Under the pieces are notes generated by a model. That model searched no databases, had not been told where the DNA came from, and was given only the letters and a program-made list of their open reading frames with translations. DNA of 64,000 nt. Origin: Cryptomeria japonica. Taxonomy: Eukaryota > Streptophyta > Pinopsida > Cupressales > Cupressaceae. The stretch is taken from the NCBI RefSeq assembly GCF_030272615.1, contig NC_081411.1, positions 823,970,397 to 824,034,396 of the forward strand, read 5' to 3'. Of this stretch, positions 1-11,330 are shown one piece after another (position 1 is the stretch's first letter; each line of letters starts with the position of its first letter). A program made the translations under genes and the position numbers.

Positions 1-496
1 TGAAGGAAAATTTGACTTGAAGGTGTATACAGATGCAGAATCGGAAGGTAATATTGATGATAGGAAAAGCACAACTAGTGGAGCATTCTTTCTTGTAGGA
101 AGTCTTGTTTCATGGAGTAGAAAGAAGCAGAGTTGTTTTTCATAGTCTACTGGTGAAGCTGAGTACATTGTTGCTTATATGAATTGTACCCAGGCTATCT
201 GGATGAGGCACATTTCTAAACGTTTCAAGATGAAGTTTACAAAAATTTTAAAGATCTTATGTGACAATACCAATGCCATAAATATTTCAAAGAACCCTAT
301 CTTGCACACATGAACCAAGCACATTGAATTGAAGTATCATTTCTTGAGAGAAAAAGTGCAAAGTAAAGATGTGATCTTAGAGCATGTTTCTACCAAGGAG
401 AAGCTTGCAAATATCTTTACTAAACCTCTGCCTAAGACTACTTTTGAGTATCTTAGAAGTCAGCTAGGGGTTGTACCCCTTCATGAGGTAAATTGA
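1..496 (+). pseudogene. Copia RNase H, 3' end of pol (element Z)
   Basis: This is the C-terminal RNase H part of a Ty1/copia polyprotein; the rest lies left of the window. In the frame starting at base 2 it shows the hallmarks DRKSTTSG, STGEAEYIV, TKHIELKYHFLRE and IFTKPLP, and it ends at TGA 494-496 after the usual short tail. Two in-frame stops break it: a TAG in the STGEAEY block, where relatives have Gln, and a TGA before TKHIE, where relatives have Arg. Both fit C-to-T changes. In a live element RNase H would remove the RNA template during reverse transcription in the virus-like particle. This copy is dead, but the family call is secure. Confidence 0.9.
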
Positions 497-796
497 GCAT
501 GATGTAGATTACATTAGTCTCGGAACTACTTGCATAATTTAATAGCATGATTGATGTATAAGTGGAGTTATTTCATAGGGGGAGCATCAAGTTGAAGGTT
601 TTTGATGCTGAAAAGTGAAGTTTTGCATTGCATGTTTTACTTTAAATTTGGCATTATTGTCAAAGAGGGAGAAGAACCAGTGACAAGCTAAAGACAAGGA
701 GAGTACATGGTAAAATGTAAACCAAGATTCCTATTCACAATCACATCAATCAATGGTATTGATATTTATATTGCCATGAATGCAAAAGGGGGAGAT
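497..796 (+). other. 3' untranslated region and polypurine tract of element Z
   Basis: There is no coding potential between the pol stop and the 3' LTR. The stretch ends in a purine run (AAAAGGGGGAGAT, about 784-796) directly before the LTR, the normal primer for plus-strand DNA synthesis. A second G-rich tract lies near 578-583. Confidence 0.75.
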
Positions 797-2192
797 TGTT
801 AGCATTTGCATGAAGATTGCATTAATGATTTTTTATGTTGTCATTGATGTCAGTTAACCAATAATGTTATTGTTGTAATGATGTTTTGTAACCGGTAGGA
901 AGAGCTAGTGAAAAGAAATTGTAACCGATAGGTAAGTTTTTGGAGTGAACCAACATTACTAAGTATTGAAGAGTTGAACTGATAAACCCTACCTGTTGTT
1001 TTGATAAACCCTAATTGATTAAGTTTTGTGAATTGGTTATATTGGTTTATGATCTGATGATGAGCGGTAATGATTATGACACGTATGCATATTGTATGAA
1101 GAGAGTTTCAAAGATTTTTTGGTGTGTTGAGTTAATGTTTTTGTCTAGGGAATGAGAAAGTATATTGAATGTAATGCAAAGCACGTGATGAGTTACTAAG
1201 TTCAATGAAGTGGTGATCAAGGAGTGGTCAAGGCTTTCTTGAATGATGTGTAGAAATTGTTATGTCATCCAATGGTCATACCTGAACTAATTTGTCTATA
1301 ATCTTTATGAGAATTAGGTTTTTGTTATGTTATTGACCTAATTGATTTGTTTATAAGGTTGATGAGTTGTTTAGTTTCAGAGTTGGAAAAGTTGAATTGA
1401 GTGTGTGGTTGCCGAACCAAATGATGTTTCTTTAGTTTGAGTAAAGGCAGATAGGAGCATGAAAAGGATTTGAACAAGCAAGTGAAATGCTATTCAAAAA
1501 GATCAAGAAACTCTTGTTGTTTTCTAATAATTATAGCAGTTAAATCCCCTAATCGGGTAAGCTCTAACAAGATTGGTGTTATTCAAATCCTCTAACTAGG
1601 TGATCCATTATCTTGGATTATAAATCCTTTACAAAGGTTACTCCTCATAGAGTATTCCTTCTAGCAAGGAATTATAGTCAATCCCTTAACCGGGTGGTCC
1701 CTAATAGGATCTATTCTTAACAAGTCTTTTTGTAAAATATTTAAGAGGCTTAGCTCTTAACAGGGCAAACTTCAGAAGAGTTCAAAATTATTGTGATTTC
1801 CATCTCACCATGGTTTTTCCCTTTTGGGTTTCCACATCAAAAATATTGTGTCAAGTGGTGAATGTTTGCGTGGTTATGTTTCTATGGATAATTTGCTTAA
1901 CTACTCATTTCACTTTGATAAGTTATGGTAACCAGTAACAACATGAAATAAGGTTTTACTTATGTCTAGTAAAATTATTTGGATGATTGTGAGTTTCAAG
2001 TTGTTTACTGTTATATGTTGTAATAGTCAACCAGTTTATCTTGATAGTTTTATTCTGACATAGATATTGCATTGATAGTTCTAAGTTTACTTGAGAGGTT
2101 GGTTCTTAGATTGGTGAAGTTAATATCGGTTTTTCTATCTACTGATTCACCCCCCCCCTCTCTTAGTAGTTGACCGGATCCTTGTTCTTTCA
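797..2192 (+). repeat. 3' LTR of copia element Z
   Basis: The LTR starts TGTTAGCATT right after the polypurine tract. It ends most likely at TTTCA (2191-2192), shortly after the tract GATTCACCCCCCCC near 2145. A TATA-like TATAAGG sits at 1352-1358. The block TGGTTTTTCCC with TTTCCACATC (about 1810-1840) is the R-U5 module shared with the LTRs of A, E, F, G and K. The left LTR is outside the window, so identity cannot be measured. The exact 3' end is uncertain by a few bases. Confidence 0.75.
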
Positions 2193-2259
2193 TCATACCA
2201 TTAGATCTTCCTGAACCAGTTAAGCTTTCTGCAGAGAGGACCAAAGCTCTGATACCAAC
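2193..2259 (-). other. Primer-binding site and truncated leader of copia element K
   Basis: GCTCTGATACCA at 2246-2257 is the reverse complement of the plant copia primer site TGGTATCAGAGC (initiator Met-tRNA). It lies two bases outside the LTR that begins at 2260. Only about 67 bases of leader remain before element Z interrupts. The rest of K, if present, is beyond the left edge. Confidence 0.8.
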
Positions 2260-3464
2260 TGTTAAACAGTTCAAATAACCAAAAGACAACTGAGAGGGGG
2301 GGGGATGAATCAGTTATCACAGATTATTAGAAGCATAAAAAATTTAAAATTTAATACTGAAACCTAGAACAATAATACCAGAATAGAAGTTAATCAACTA
2401 AGCATAAACAATAATCACAGAATAAAAGCCATCCACACAACACCAAGATTTGTATGTGGAAAACTCGGTAAAGGGAACAACCATGGTGGGAAGCCTACCC
2501 ACAATCAGATAATACTTTTGTAGTAAGTATATAAATTACAATGAAGGGGCTTGCACTTGTAGGAAGGCCAATAGCCTAGAGCGCACTTCTCATCACAAAA
2601 GGAGCCTTACTGACTACATATAAATCCTATCTACAATCTGGAGAAGTGTTGAACTGCAAAAGATAGCATCTCCTATGCCAGAGTATAGTTCTAGTTAAGC
2701 TCAATACCAGGGGAAAAAATACTCTTACATAAACCCAATCTAATCTCCAATGATCTACCAATGCCTCTGCCTTAATGATATTTCAATATTCGCGCATTAC
2801 ATGCCTTGACCATGACCTCTTACATTAACCATGATGATCTATAATGAAATCTTACATCTATTTATACAAACCCTCAACCATAGACAATTAGGTCGGCCAC
2901 CAGATAATAAACCAATTATATAATTACAAACCATGTCGGCCTTAGACCAAACAAGTAATATCAACACATAAGACATTCAAAAATACATCAATAGGTCCTA
3001 TCCACACATTACATTAAAGTCGGTCCATAACCTAGATCAACTGGGACCAAGTATAGGTCCACACACTTCAGCAATGATCTCAAAACACCAAGTCTTGAAC
3101 ATGATCACCAACAACATCCTGAAACTCCATCAGAAGCTGCACCAACACCACTTATGCAATTCATCAAAGATCTCTATAAAAATCTCTATCAGTGAAGCCC
3201 TCGCCAGAACCATAAACCAATCTTCTAAGCAAGTAGGATAGCATCCAATCACCTGACCAAATATGAGTATAAGCATCATGAACAAGTCAATTCCATCACT
3301 AGACTATACCGGAGCCTACCAAATCATGCCGGATCCAAGTTAACTAGAAACCACTCAACCTACTAGGACTAGAAGGATGCTTGTAAAGAATCCAAACATC
3401 TAGTATTGACATCAATGACAAAACATCAATGCAACACATAATCAATTCCACCGAATGGCCAACA
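2260..3464 (-). repeat. 5' LTR of copia element K
   Basis: Read on the minus strand, the LTR begins TGTTGGCCATTCGG at 3464 and ends TTTAACA at 2260, just before the primer site. It belongs to the same family as the LTR at 30177-31391: both share the start TGTTGGCCATT, the phrase TTTTGTCATTGATGTCAA and a C-rich tract before the end. A TATA-like TATAAATA lies on the minus strand near 2870. The insertion interrupts the gypsy gag to its right at 3465. Confidence 0.85.
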
Positions 3465-3832
3465 TGTTGTTGTGCAGGAGCCTCTAGGAATAAGGGTATT
3501 GGAGGTCTTGGAGCTAACTTCCTAGCCTGTATTAAACAATTTACTTCCTTTATGACAGTATCATAGCCCCCTAGTAAATTATCTCCTCCCATTGATTGTA
3601 TCATAGTGGTGATATTACAATCAAAATCCTTGAGGAAATATAAGAAAGCACCATATGAAGGTGGCTTCACCAATTCTAGGATCATATTTGAGGCCTTTTG
3701 GAATCTATAGTTGAAGTCACCCATGTACTCATCAGGTGCTCTTTTTATTGGTGTAGGAGAACCTAGGAACAAGAGCACTACTAGGAGGTCCATTTGCAAT
3801 AAAGGAAGATTGGTAGACAATCAATTCATTTT
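3465..3832 (-). pseudogene. Gypsy gag, distal part (element J)
   Basis: The minus-strand frame contains DEYMGDFNYRF, KPPSYGAFLYFLKDF, TTMIQSMGGDNL and LIQARKLAPRPP. I recognise this as the second half of a Ty3/gypsy retrotrans_gag domain, the structural protein of the virus-like particle. It continues the gag at 5444-6020, from which it is separated by the insertion at 3833-5443. It is cut off on its C-terminal side by LTR K at 3464. No zinc knuckle, protease or polymerase of J is visible in the window. Confidence 0.7.
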
Positions 3833-5443
3833 TGATGTTGTTATAATGTTACTAAGGTCATTGAACCAACATATGTAAGGCTATAAAGCCAATTTGCAAA
3901 AGTTGTCCACTAGAGGCCTAGATTGGTCAAAAGGTCAAAATTGTATAAAAAGCCATGAGAAGGCTAGAAAGTATGTAAAAGGTATTAAATAGGTTATTTG
4001 GACATGTTTAGGGGTATTTTACAAAGTGTGGAGTCATTTTCATAAAGTGTCACAAAAGTTGTCAAGAAGATGAAAAGTTGTTAGATAAAATGAAACTATG
4101 CAAAAATGCACTACAGGTTGTAAAAAGGAAGATGAAAGGTCATAAGGATAGTTGGATGGTTTCTAACTATCAAAACATGCATAAAAGGAATGTATTTGTC
4201 ATTCAAAATCATATAGAGAAGGAGGAGAAAGTTTTGGGACAATTGGGTGTATTTGAATCTTGCATTTTGTTAGGTTTCTTCTGTTAAGTCTATGTTTTTA
4301 GGACTTGTACGGCCATGTACGGCCTAGAAACTCTATAATATAGAAATGGTTAGATAGAAGGGTGGATCCTCTTTCTCATTCTTTTCATTTGGGTAAATTT
4401 AATATATAAATGAAGAATATATGCATGTTTTGGTGAAAGTTGTTGTTTGCAACTTCTAGGTTTCCTGAGAACAATCATGTTGCAGCATTTGGTACGAATG
4501 CATATGGAAGAGTTAAGACCTATAACTAGATTCATTGGAAAGATATGTCAATAAACATTCATTTTATTTTGGTTTGAGTCATTTTTACATAGATTTGTGA
4601 AAGTTATGAAGGTTTTGGTGAAAACCTATTTTAAGTTGTCTTAAATGGAGTTGCTGGAAAGGGTTTGTAATTATCTTGTGATTTCACCATTGAAAGAATT
4701 AATGGCTTGCATATTCTGAAAGTATACTTAGAGGGCTTTCATTTTATTATGTTCTTGTTTTCATTTGGTTAAGTATTTGTTGTGAAATATGATGCCCTAG
4801 CAGGCAACAAGCATACATTTTCCAGATTTATGACAGTCAAAATTGGTCTCGGTGCAGAGATGATAAATTTTGATTTCACTATTGGATCTTTATTAATTTT
4901 GGATATGTTGTTCTTAATCAAGTTTTCAAAAACTTTACTAGAGAGATTGGCCTAATCATTTCTGGTTTGGGAGTTATTAATGTCTGAGTGCAGGCATAGA
5001 AAACTGTCATGTGAATGACAATCACCTTGATGATAGTGAATTGGATTCTTTGAATGAACAATGATGTTTAATGGTTTGCAAAGTTATAGATGATTAGTTA
5101 TGTTTGAGATAGAATTAATGAACCCCTATAGCATGCATGGAAGTATGAATATTGAGATGCAATATATTACCTTGAAATCAGTATGGTATATGAGTTTGAT
5201 GTTTTAGTACCTTGATAAAGAGTGTTGGATGGACTTGAAATGGATTTGGATGAAAGTAATATGATAATATGAGGAATTTTAATATGTTTATGCCTCTGAT
5301 ATTGAAGATATTGTGTTGAAGATTGAACAACATGTTTTATTTGGGGTTCTTGCTTGGTTTTTCATTATGCTATTCATCATTTATGGTTGATAGCTTCTCT
5401 ATAAGTGATAGATTGTCACTCTAATATTCATAATGCTTATACA
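3833..5443. mobile_element. Probable solo LTR inserted in gypsy gag
   Basis: The block separates two halves of one gag gene. It begins TGATGTTG and ends TTATACA, so it has TG...CA ends. The flanking five bases match: ATTTT at 3828-3832 and ATTTT at 5444-5448. It has no coding capacity beyond chance. It contains two direct TGTACGGCC units (4306-4324) followed by a TATA-like CTATAATATAG (about 4333-4343). Removing the block with one repeat copy leaves the two gag halves one frame apart, so either an indel occurred or the boundaries are slightly off. Orientation is unknown. Confidence 0.55.
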
Positions 5444-6020
5444 ATTTTTCTCCCAACTCATCCCTGTTATGAATGAGGCTAGAGGATAAAACCATATACC
5501 ATTGTAGGGCCCTTCCTTTAAATGATGAGGCCATGAGCCTTTTTGCAACATTATCTTCTATCACATCATACACAACTTAGATGGTTGCAACATCTTGGAT
5601 GTGTTCATCTAGAGTAATAGAGGTTTGTCCAATAAATAATGATATGGCCTTTAGGGATGCTACTAGGATATCATCCTTATGGGCTAAAAAAAAAGGGTTG
5701 CCAGTATTAAAGGTGATAAATGTATGTGCTCTAGGGAGTGCCATTGAAAATAGTGGCCTACTGAAATAGATGGTAGTGCCTCTAGGCTATGTTGATATTG
5801 TAATAGGAGAGTTAGAATGAGATCTTAGGGGTGTGGATGCTTCTTCTTGGGTTCCCCTAATAGGTGACAAGGAATATTTTCCTCCTCTTCTTCTAGAAAT
5901 AGAACTTAAAATCTCAATGTATTGAAAACTACCTCTAGAAGATGCTCTAGCTATGTTCTTGGCATGAAAGTGGCAACTGGTCCTCACAAGGAGTTTGAAC
6001 TTGTTCCTCAAAGTCGCCAA
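5444..6020 (-). pseudogene. Gypsy gag, proximal part (element J)
   Basis: The minus-strand frame opens at an ATG at 6020 (MATLRNKF). After a stretch of low similarity it runs into VAKRLMASSFKGRALQWY and LIHNRDELG, the classic core of the Ty3/gypsy retrotrans_gag domain. At least one internal stop (TAA, 5577-5579) interrupts the core. The frame then meets the 3833-5443 insertion and resumes in the distal half. In a live element this would be the capsid protein. Upstream lie a leader and a plausible primer site. Confidence 0.75.
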
Positions 6021-6119
6021 GTGTTGAAAGTAATTGCCTCCAAAGGCTAAATTGCTAAGAGAATCACTAAATCCTTAGCATGAGTGTTGAAATTAAGTCC
6101 CATCAGGTGTGCCAAAAAC
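6021..6119 (-). other. Leader and possible primer-binding site of gypsy element J
   Basis: On the minus strand TTTTTGGCACACCTGATGG (about 6097-6118) directly follows the putative LTR end. It resembles the TTTTTGGCGCC-type primer sites of Athila/Tat gypsy elements, with substitutions. This is an inference from position and partial motif only. Confidence 0.45.
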
Positions 6120-7347
6120 TGTGGTATGATCAATGTCTTGAAGTAGAACTATATGGTGAATGAATTTATCCTAAATACTTTTTAGACTTGTCCCACTGAG
6201 CATGCTAGAAACTGTTATCACAAAAAGTCAGCTCGCTTGATGAACAAAATTGATCTTCAACCTTGTGACACAAGTATGAGACCTTGCATTGCTGAGGCTA
6301 AGTCTCTGGAGAAGGCTAACTTATTTATCAATCTAATGTGGGTGTTGGACCAACCCAGCATATATAAATCCTAATCTATTGATTTGAGGTAGAGAAGGGG
6401 ATGAAGGAATTCTTGAAATAGAAAAAGGTTTGCACCTAGATTGAAATTTGATCTTCCCTACCTATAACTGCACAAGGCAACAATAGAACTACCTAAAATA
6501 TGCACAAATTTCTACCTAAATCAGCTCTCTATTTGCATGACTGAAGGTTGGAATTATTGTAAAATCGTGAGAGGGATTGAAATTAATCCATAGATGAAAT
6601 TCAAAGAGGGGTCAACACAATCACTATGTAAAGGGAAAAAAAAGAAGATTAATTCATAAAAGGAGGTAATGGAATTACATAGATTATAAGAACTTAAGTA
6701 AAGAAAGACAAGAAATTCTATTCATGTGAAGGCAAACAAAAATTACAAATAGAGAAACATAAGTTTTTTGCGAAAAAATGAAAGAAGATGCTTGAAAACA
6801 GGCTACAAAACTGTCTTTATAGTTCAAGCATAACTAAGATGAATTAGAGTTAAGAAACTATAACCCTAGCCAGGGTTAGGCTACAAAATATCAGAGAAGA
6901 GAAGAGATTCATCAAGTTGATGTGATATGAATTTATTACAACCTCTAAGAATGTCTTCTCATCTAGGGGGGAAACAAAATATATCTGCAAGTGAAGAAAT
7001 CTATGTGCATGATGTATTTAAGATCAACTTGTAGGGTCAAGTCTAGAGTTATGGAAAAGCTTTGAGAGTGGGTGAGTTGGAATCTAGTCAGATTTGACTG
7101 CCAAATAGGTAGAAATTGGATTTTGAATATCAAGTCGACAACCACTTTGTGTAGAGAAATAAAATATTCACCTGCCTATGAGTTTGAAATTTGGCTATTG
7201 TATCAACCATGTTTCATGTAAATGGATGCACGAGATCGTGCCATGAAGCCCTCCAAAAAGATAAAAATAAGTTTAAATTATGGTCATTGATCAACCCCTT
7301 TAAGTGAAAATCCATGGCCGCAGATGTTCCACATGGCAGGTCGGGTC
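6120..7347 (-). repeat. Probable 5' LTR of gypsy element J, first part
   Basis: This non-coding stretch lies upstream of the J primer site. On the minus strand the putative LTR ends CATACCACA at 6120. The right side is interrupted by copia element A at 7348 and probably resumes at 23949. No second LTR is present for comparison, so the assignment rests on position only. The last five bases (7343-7347, GGGTC) are the target duplication of A. Confidence 0.4.
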
Positions 7348-8516
7348 TGTTGGAGATTGTTGGACATTGTAGCTACTAGGATATATTGTTGTCATTGATG
7401 TCAACATATTCCTATGATTGGTTTGTAGATCGGGAAGATCTCATGACCCAGTTTGCAATTTTGTTTTGTTGTATTGGTGCTTTGTAGAGTTTGGTATTCC
7501 TTCTATATATTCCAGTGTGATTAGATATTGAGCTAAGATTTTGTGATATTGTTTGGGATTGTCTTATGTATCTTCATTTTGGATGGATCCCATTTTAGTG
7601 CTCCGCAAGCTATCTTTCTTCGTGGTAGTTTTTGATTGGTTGTGTTCTTGAGTTTCAAAAATTGACAGATGTAGATTTGATAAGTGGTGTAGGTGCAGTA
7701 GTTACTGATGCTAATTTGCTTGTTGATGTTTTCATGAACTGGTGATGTTCTTCATGTTAAGTGGTTTTTCTGGTGGTGTAGTGTATTGTGGTTGATCTTG
7801 GCATAATTTTTGATGGAGTAAAGAGTTTGGGAATTTGAATTAGGTCCATGTTATATCATGTAGATCATTATATTCACCTGGTGGTTGATCTTTGTATCGT
7901 GTGATGTAATTTTGTAATTATGAGTTGAGGGTTTAGCTGACCTTATTGTCAAGGTTGATGATTTATATATATAGGTGATATTGTCATGTAATTTGATGGT
8001 AGAGGTTGTGTCTGCATTATCAGAAAGAGGTTTATGTGCAAACAAGGATTCATCCTTCGGCACTATGATTGATCAGAGATTGTTGTTGCAGGGAAGACAT
8101 TTATGCCTAACTGAAACTGTCACCGGGCATTTGGAGATGCTATTATTGTAGTTCATTTCTTCTAGATTGTAGTTTGAATCTTGTTGTAAGTCAGTGAGAC
8201 TTCCTTAAGGGTTGTATCCTTCCAAGTCATTATCTTTTAAGAAGTGAGCTCTAGGCAGTGTTCCTAGATGTATGTGCATTCTCCATTGTAATATTTACAC
8301 ATACTATTATAGATTATCATTTTACTGTGGACAGGTTCTCACCGTGTTTTTCCCCTTAACTGGGGTTTCCATGTCAAAATCTTGGTGTTGTGTCTTCAAT
8401 TTTCTTATCTTTGTTATTGATGCAGTTTATCAGATCTATTTTTGTAGTTAAGTTTATAGATCTAGTGAAAATTGATTCACCTCCCCTCTTATTTTTCTTC
8501 ATTATTGTTTCCAACA
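7348..8516 (+). repeat. 5' LTR of copia element A
   Basis: It begins TGTTGGAGATTGTTGG and ends TTTCCAACA. It shares long tracts with the 3' LTR at 22709-23943 but differs by many substitutions and an indel of roughly 65 bp near 23081-23145, so the insertion is old. A TATATATA box is near 7965-7972. The shared R-U5 module (TTTTTCCCC with GGTTTCCATG) is at about 8347-8376, and a C-rich tract precedes the end. Confidence 0.9.
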
Positions 8517-8518
8517 AT

Positions 8519-8530
8519 TGGAATTAGAGC
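8519..8530 (+). other. Primer-binding site of element A (mutated)
   Basis: TGGAATTAGAGC lies two bases after the LTR end. It differs by two bases from the copia site TGGTATCAGAGC, complementary to initiator Met-tRNA. Confidence 0.75.
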
Positions 8531-8572
8531 TAGATCCTCTGGAAGAAGCTTAACCACTTGAGGAGATCTAGG

Positions 8573-9639
8573 ATGGCAATTGGAATTGGAAGTGTTATCT
8601 TTAAGAAGGACAGACCGCGATTTGATGGAAGTCACTATGCTATATGAAAGAACCAGATGGAAGTGCACTTGAAATGTCTTAGAGAATATTACTAGAAGAT
8701 TACAAAGAATGCCTATTCTGCTCCTTCGAATGGACAGGTTACTATAGATGAGATCAAGGAAGTTGAACATAATATTAGAGTGAAGGAAGCATTTCTTAAT
8801 GCCCTGACTAATTCAGATGACAAATGTAATGGGACTTCAGACCATACATGAGACATGGGAGAAGCTTGAAATCTTGTGTGAAGGAGACGAACAAGTGAAA
8901 GTTGCTAAGCTGCAGAGTTTGAAAGGAAAGTATGAGATGTTGAAGATGAAAGAAGATGAGAACATACACTTTTTCATGGCTAAGGTGAATGATCTTGTCC
9001 TAAGTATATGATGTGTCAGTGGAACCCTTGAAGAAGATGATATAGTTGGTAAGGTGTTGAGATCTTTGCCTCCTACTTATAAACATAAGGTAGTTGTTAT
9101 TGATGAGATGCAAAGTGTGAGTACAGTAACAAGAGATATGATGCATTTGAGCTAAGTGAATTTGGAGAATCACATGGAAAGTTTGAGACAATATTTAGAG
9201 CATCAACATCTGTATCCAAAAAGAAAAAGTATGATCCTAATGAGTGTAGAATATCCAGATATGAAAGAGAGAGAAGAGATATGAAAGAGAAAGAAAGAGA
9301 GTTGGATGAGCATGAAGCATTGATTGCCCATAGATTGCCTAATAGAGCTGGTAAGTATGATGGATAATTTCCTTTAAAAAAATTCTCTTGTAATAAGATA
9401 GGACATTTTTCTTCTAGATGCTCGGAGAGAATGGCTAAATATGATAGGCATGATAAGTTTGATAAGCATGATAGAAATGATAGATATGAGAAGCATGAGA
9501 AGTATGATAAGCCTTAAAAGTCTAACCGAAAGTATAGGAATTAGAAGAACTGTTATTATGCTTCTCATATCTATCATGAAGGTGTTTTTATACTAGTGAA
9601 GAAGCTGTTACAAATGAAGAATCAGAAGGAGATGAAGTT
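8573..9639 (+). pseudogene. Copia gag (element A)
   Basis: The start is taken at ATG 8573, about 40 bases after the primer site, as in E and G. The frame shows the UBN2-type copia gag (FDGSHYAI, QMEVHL, then after a frameshift near 8815 ETWEKLEILCEGDEQVKVAKL and LPPTYKHKVVVI). Several stops follow. A zinc knuckle lies at about 9385-9423 (FSCNKIGHFSSRC), with its first Cys replaced by Phe. After it comes a repetitive Lys/Asp/His/Tyr-rich tail (KYDRHDKFDKHDRND, about 9436-9515). It is non-functional and was once the particle structural protein. Confidence 0.85.
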
Positions 9640-9954
9640 GTGTTTATTACCATTAAAGAAGATAGACCAGTACCTATTGATTTCACAAGCTGCACTATTG
9701 GGGAGAAAAATTTATCTACTAAGATTGAAGATAAAGATGAATGGGTGATTGACAGAGGTTGTTCACATCATATGACTGGTTATAAGAGAAAATTTGTGAG
9801 TATGGAAAGATATGATAGTGGAATAGTAAGATTTGGGGATGGAAAAGCCTATGTGATCCAAGTTAGAGGTTCTATTTCTTTTGATGGTAAGCATAACACT
9901 GAAGATGTCTTGTATGTTGAAGGTTTGAAGCATAATCTTTTGAGTGTTGGATAG
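9640..9954 (+). pseudogene. Copia protease region (element A)
   Basis: The 104-residue open stretch contains DEWVIDRGCSHHM, the copia aspartic protease active site. The catalytic triplet reads DRG instead of DSG, which should inactivate it. VRFGDGKAYVIQVRG and DVLYVEGLKHNLLSVG follow. The closing TAG (9952-9954) stands where the relative G has Gln in SVGQLVDKG. Sequence resumes downstream in the integrase region. Confidence 0.9.
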
Positions 9955-11330
9955 ATGGTTGATAAAGGTTATGATCTACAATTCAAGAATGGAAAATGCA
10001 AAAACCTAAATATCTCCATTATAGAGATTACATTTGGAACTAATACTGAAGGTAACATTTTTCACTTGAATGCTAGTGAGAAAAGTTGTTTTATTGTTAA
10101 GAATGATAACATTTGATTGTGGCATAGGAGAATGTGTCATGTTAATTTTGATTCAATGATTAAGATCAATTCTACACAAGTTGTTAGAGATCTGCCTAAG
10201 ATTGTTAAGCCCGCTAATCCGGTATGTAAAGAATGTCAATTGGGTAAGAAAACAATGATTTATTTTAAGAGAAAGTAGTATACATTTGATGGATTACTAG
10301 ATCTTGTGCATACTGACCTATGTGGACCTAAAAATGTTATAAGTGTGCAAGGGGATAAATATTTCATGTTTCTAATTAATGATTATTCTAGGATGATGTG
10401 GGTTGTCTTTTTTAAGGATAAATAAGAAGAATTGGACAAATTCAAAATATTCAAAGCAAAGGTTGAGATCGAGTTCGGATTGAAGGTGAAATATTTGAGA
10501 TTTGACAGAGGTGGAGAATTCTTTTCCGGTGAGTATAATTCATTATGTGAGAAGCATGTGATTAGAAGACAATTATTTGCTCCTAGAACCCCTTAAGAGA
10601 ATGAAGTTGTTGAAAGGAAGAATAGAACTGTTTTGGATATTGCAAGGACTATGCCGATTTAATGGAATGTTCTGAAAATTTACTGGAGAGAAGCTATTGA
10701 CACTACTATTTAGACATTCAACAGAGTTCATATTAAAAGTGATACTGGTAAGACTTCTTATGAGTTATGATTTGGTCATGTTCAAACTATGAGATATTTC
10801 AAAGTATTTTATAGATAATATTATATCAAGAGAGATGAGGACATAGGAAAGTTTGATGCTAGAAGTGATGAAGGAATTTTCTTGGGATATTCAACAAAGA
10901 GAAAAAACTACCGATGCTACAATAAGAGATTGAGAAAGATAGTAGAAAGTGAAAATGTGAAGGTGGATGAGAACCTTGGTAAAGAGATCAGAGCATGTAG
11001 ATATGATGATGGTCAACATATTGTTCTAAACCCTATTTAGACTGAAGAGCCAAAGCCGAATGGTCCAGTAGAGACTGTTAATCCGAATGTTGTTGTTGTT
11101 GTCAATGAAGAAGTGTAGGAACCTGAAAATTAGAACAATTAGAAGACTCTGAGATATGTAAGATTGAATCATTCTGAAAATCGGATCATTGGTGATTAAA
11201 ATAAAGGTGTGATGACTAGAAGAAGGTTAGCTGCTGAAGAAGTATGTTTGATTTCTAAGTTCAACCTAAAGATGTTATTGAAGCTTGCAAAGATGAAAAT
11301 TGAATGAGAGCTATGGGAGAAGAATTAGAT
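9955..11330 (+). pseudogene. Copia integrase region (element A)
   Basis: The gag-pre-integrase zinc-binding region is visible (LWHRRMCHVNFDSM near 10120, then NPVCKECQLGKK). The catalytic core follows: LLDLVHTDLCGP (first Asp), FDRGGEFFSGEY (second Asp, about 10501-10530) and NEVVERKNRT (Glu, about 10600). A typical PYELWFGHTP equivalent lies near 10760. At least eight stops are scattered along it, many where relatives have Gln. The protein would have inserted the cDNA into host DNA; this copy cannot. Confidence 0.85.

Noticed and set aside
2050-2289. Open frame spanning the Z LTR end and K leader on the minus strand
   Set aside because: It runs across the junction of two unrelated elements and has no domain.
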